Below are positions 62,261-64,000 of a stretch of DNA of 64,000 nt, one piece after another. A program made the translations under genes and the position numbers. The stretch covers positions 1-64,000 of the forward strand of contig NZ_JAVFVV010000025.1 in the NCBI RefSeq assembly GCF_030929505.1. Direction: 5' to 3'. Positions within the stretch are counted from its first letter, which is position 1. Each line of letters begins with the position of its first letter. The stretch comes from Mesorhizobium sp. LHD-90 (GTDB lineage Bacteria > Pseudomonadota > Alphaproteobacteria > Rhizobiales > Rhizobiaceae). The notes under the pieces are model-generated. The model was not told where the DNA came from, searched no databases, and saw only the letters and a list, made by a program, of their open reading frames with translations.

Positions 62261-64000
62261 ATGCCCTTCCGCGCTGACCGCCACGTAAGAATCCTCATCA
62301 TCGGCGGCGGGGCGATCGGCACCTCGCTCGCCTATCATCTCGGCCGCGCCGGCGCCAAGGACGTGCTGCTGGTCGAAAAGGCGCAGCTTACCCACGGCTG
62401 CACCTGGCATGCGGCGGGCCTGGTCGGCCAGTTGCGCGGAAAACGCAACCTCACCCGGCTGATGCAGAATTCGGTCGCGGTGTTCGACCGGCTGGAGGCC
62501 GAGACCGGCCAGCATATCGCCTGGAAGAAGGTCGGGTCGCTGCGGCTTGCCGGCAGCCCGGCGCGCTGGAGCGAAATCCGCCGCTCCATGGGCCAGGCGA
62601 AAAGTTTCGGCGTCGAGTGCCACTCGCTCACCGCCGACGAGGCGGAAAGACATTTCCCCTTCATCGTCAAGGACGGCATCGAAGGCGCCGCCTTCATCCC
62701 CGGCGACGGTTACATCGACCCCTATTCGCTGACCATGGCCTATGCCAAGGGCGCCCGGCAGAACGGCGTGCGCATCGAGGAAGGCGTCTGCGTCGAAGAG
62801 ATCGTCGTCGAGGGCCGCCGTGCCGTCGGCGTGTCGACAACAAGCGGCACCATCTCTTGCGACATCCTCGTCAACTGCGCCGGCCTGTGGGCGAAGCGGG
62901 TGGGCAAGATGGCCGGCGTGCCGCTGGCGGCCGGCATCGTCGAGCACCAGTATTTCCTCACCGAGAAAAAACTGACGCTCGATCCCGGCCTGACCACGCT
63001 GCGCGATCCCGACAACAATTTTTATCTCAAGCCGGACACCGGCTCCTTCGCCATCGGTGGCTGGGAGGACGGCTCGGTCGGGTTCCATCGCGGCATGCCG
63101 CCGCTGGATTTCGGCCGCGAATTGTTTGCCCCCAACATGGAGCGGCTCGAACTGTTCGCCCTGCCCGCGGCCGAGCGCCTGCCGGTGCTGAACGAGATCG
63201 GCATCCAGACCGTCATCAACGGACCGATCCCGGTCTCCTACGACGGCGAGCCGATCATGGGGCTCGCGCCCGAACTAGACAATTTCTACGTCGCCTGCGG
63301 TTTCACCGCCGGCATCGCGGCGTCGGGCGGCGCCGGACTAGCGCTCTCCAACATGATCTTGCACGGCGACGCCGGCATGGACCTTTGGCCGTTCGACGTG
63401 CGGCGATTCGGCGCCGTGCAGGCGCAGGGCCGTTATCTCGAGGAACGCGCCATCGAGGCCTACGGCGCCTATTACAAGATCCACTGGCCGGCCGAGGAGG
63501 CGCATGCCGGGCGCGGCCTGCGCCGCTCGCCGCTGCATGAGACGCTGCGCCAGGGCGGCGCGGTGTTCGGCTCGAAATTCGGCTGGGAGCGGCCGAACTG
63601 GTTCGCGCTGCCGGGCAGCGAGGCGGTGGAACTCGGCAGCTTCGAAGGCAAGCCCGGCTGGTTCGACGCGGTCGGCGCCGAGGTGCGCGCCATCCGCGAG
63701 CGGGCGGCGCTGATCGACCAGACCTCGTTCTCGAAATTCGAGATTTTTGGCAAGGGCGCGCTGGAGGCCATGCAGCGCATCGCCGCCAACGATCTCGGCG
63801 GCGCGCCGAGCAAGGCCGTTTACACCCAGCTCTGCAACGAGCGCGGCGGCATCGAGGCCGACGTCACCATCATCCATATCAGCGACGACCTGTTCTATCT
63901 CGTCACCGGCTCGGGTTTCGGCATCCGCGACGGCCATTGGGTCCGCCGCCACTTGCCGGGGGACATAGGCTTCCGGGACGTCACGAACCAATACGCCACG
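62261..64000 (+). CDS. Second FAD-dependent dimethylglycine/sarcosine dehydrogenase-like GcvT family protein (3' truncated by window edge)
   Basis: ATG 62261; 580 codons are visible and the frame is open to the last base. The FAD motif is ILIIGGGAIGTSLAYHLGRA and the covalent-flavin histidine lies in THGCTWHAAGLVGQLRGK. LDNFYVACGFTAGIAASGGA closes the DAO domain and the GcvT part starts near residue 500 (AVYTQLCNERGGIEADVTII). It is similar throughout to the preceding gene and probably arose by tandem duplication, with a separate substrate such as sarcosine versus dimethylglycine. It follows after a palindromic element and a 50-bp leader. Confidence 0.9.
   Translation, partial: MPFRADRHVRILIIGGGAIGTSLAYHLGRAGAKDVLLVEKAQLTHGCTWHAAGLVGQLRGKRNLTRLMQNSVAVFDRLEAETGQHIAWKKVGSLRLAGSPARWSEIRRSMGQAKSFGVECHSLTADEAERHFPFIVKDGIEGAAFIPGDGYIDPYSLTMAYAKGARQNGVRIEEGVCVEEIVVEGRRAVGVSTTSGTISCDILVNCAGLWAKRVGKMAGVPLAAGIVEHQYFLTEKKLTLDPGLTTLRDPDNNFYLKPDTGSFAIGGWEDGSVGFHRGMPPLDFGRELFAPNMERLELFALPAAERLPVLNEIGIQTVINGPIPVSYDGEPIMGLAPELDNFYVACGFTAGIAASGGAGLALSNMILHGDAGMDLWPFDVRRFGAVQAQGRYLEERAIEAYGAYYKIHWPAEEAHAGRGLRRSPLHETLRQGGAVFGSKFGWERPNWFALPGSEAVELGSFEGKPGWFDAVGAEVRAIRERAALIDQTSFSKFEIFGKGALEAMQRIAANDLGGAPSKAVYTQLCNERGGIEADVTIIHISDDLFYLVTGSGFGIRDGHWVRRHLPGDIGFRDVTNQYAT

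Overview
This is a GC-rich alphaproteobacterial chromosome segment, most likely Rhizobiales and close to Mesorhizobium/Phyllobacteriaceae. The assignment rests on the block DUF2948-hisD-UPF0262-LMW phosphatase-infA-maf-yacG-tRNA-Phe, the pseudaminic acid plus K-antigen (kps/rkp-like) genes, and the glycine betaine/dimethylglycine genes. Everything here was read by eye; no database search was run.

Layout. (1) 1-4.7 kb: the end of an HlyD-type membrane fusion protein, a DUF3300-DUF2950 secreted pair and an AI-2E family permease. (2) 4.8-6.45 kb: a graveyard of decayed insertion sequences (IS630, IS481, IS5 and IS3 remnants). (3) 6.45-14.27 kb: an integrated element at the 3' end of tRNA-Phe. 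It carries twin 14-bp palindromes, four unrecognised genes, a large primase-helicase, two small helix-turn-helix proteins and a tyrosine integrase whose frame runs through the tRNA. No capsid, portal, terminase or conjugation gene is visible, so it looks like a small satellite-like or plasmid-like element. (4) 14.2-19.3 kb: conserved housekeeping genes on the minus strand, with a metallo-beta-lactamase-fold gene wedged in. (5) 19.3-32.9 kb: a lipoprotein, a LysR regulator, a LytS/LytTR-type two-component pair divergent from a 2256-residue autotransporter, then an Lrp regulator divergent from a saccharopine dehydrogenase-like gene. (6) 33-54.6 kb: a surface polysaccharide locus. pseB, pseC, pseI, pseG and pseF should make CMP-pseudaminic acid; tailoring candidates are a PhyH dioxygenase, a GSCFA protein, two methyltransferase-like proteins, an epimerase and an ATP-grasp ligase. 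KpsC-, KpsT- and KpsE-like proteins plus a 1032-residue putative transferase would assemble and export the polymer. pseH and kpsM are not in the window. (7) 54.6-64 kb: a betaine-type ABC transporter followed by two flavoprotein-GcvT fusion enzymes of the dimethylglycine/sarcosine dehydrogenase type, apparently an uptake-and-demethylation operon.

The most unusual structure is at 56.0-56.5 kb. A small DUF559 endonuclease gene is bracketed by roughly 50-bp inverted repeats and sits inside the betaine transporter operon; the right repeat encodes the nuclease C-terminus and supplies the ribosome binding site and first base of the next gene. A second, gene-less palindrome with perfect 38-bp arms and similar two-hairpin arms lies 5.6 kb downstream, and a weaker hairpin straddles the ATPase-permease junction. 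Together they suggest an endonuclease-associated palindromic mobile unit with a non-autonomous relative.
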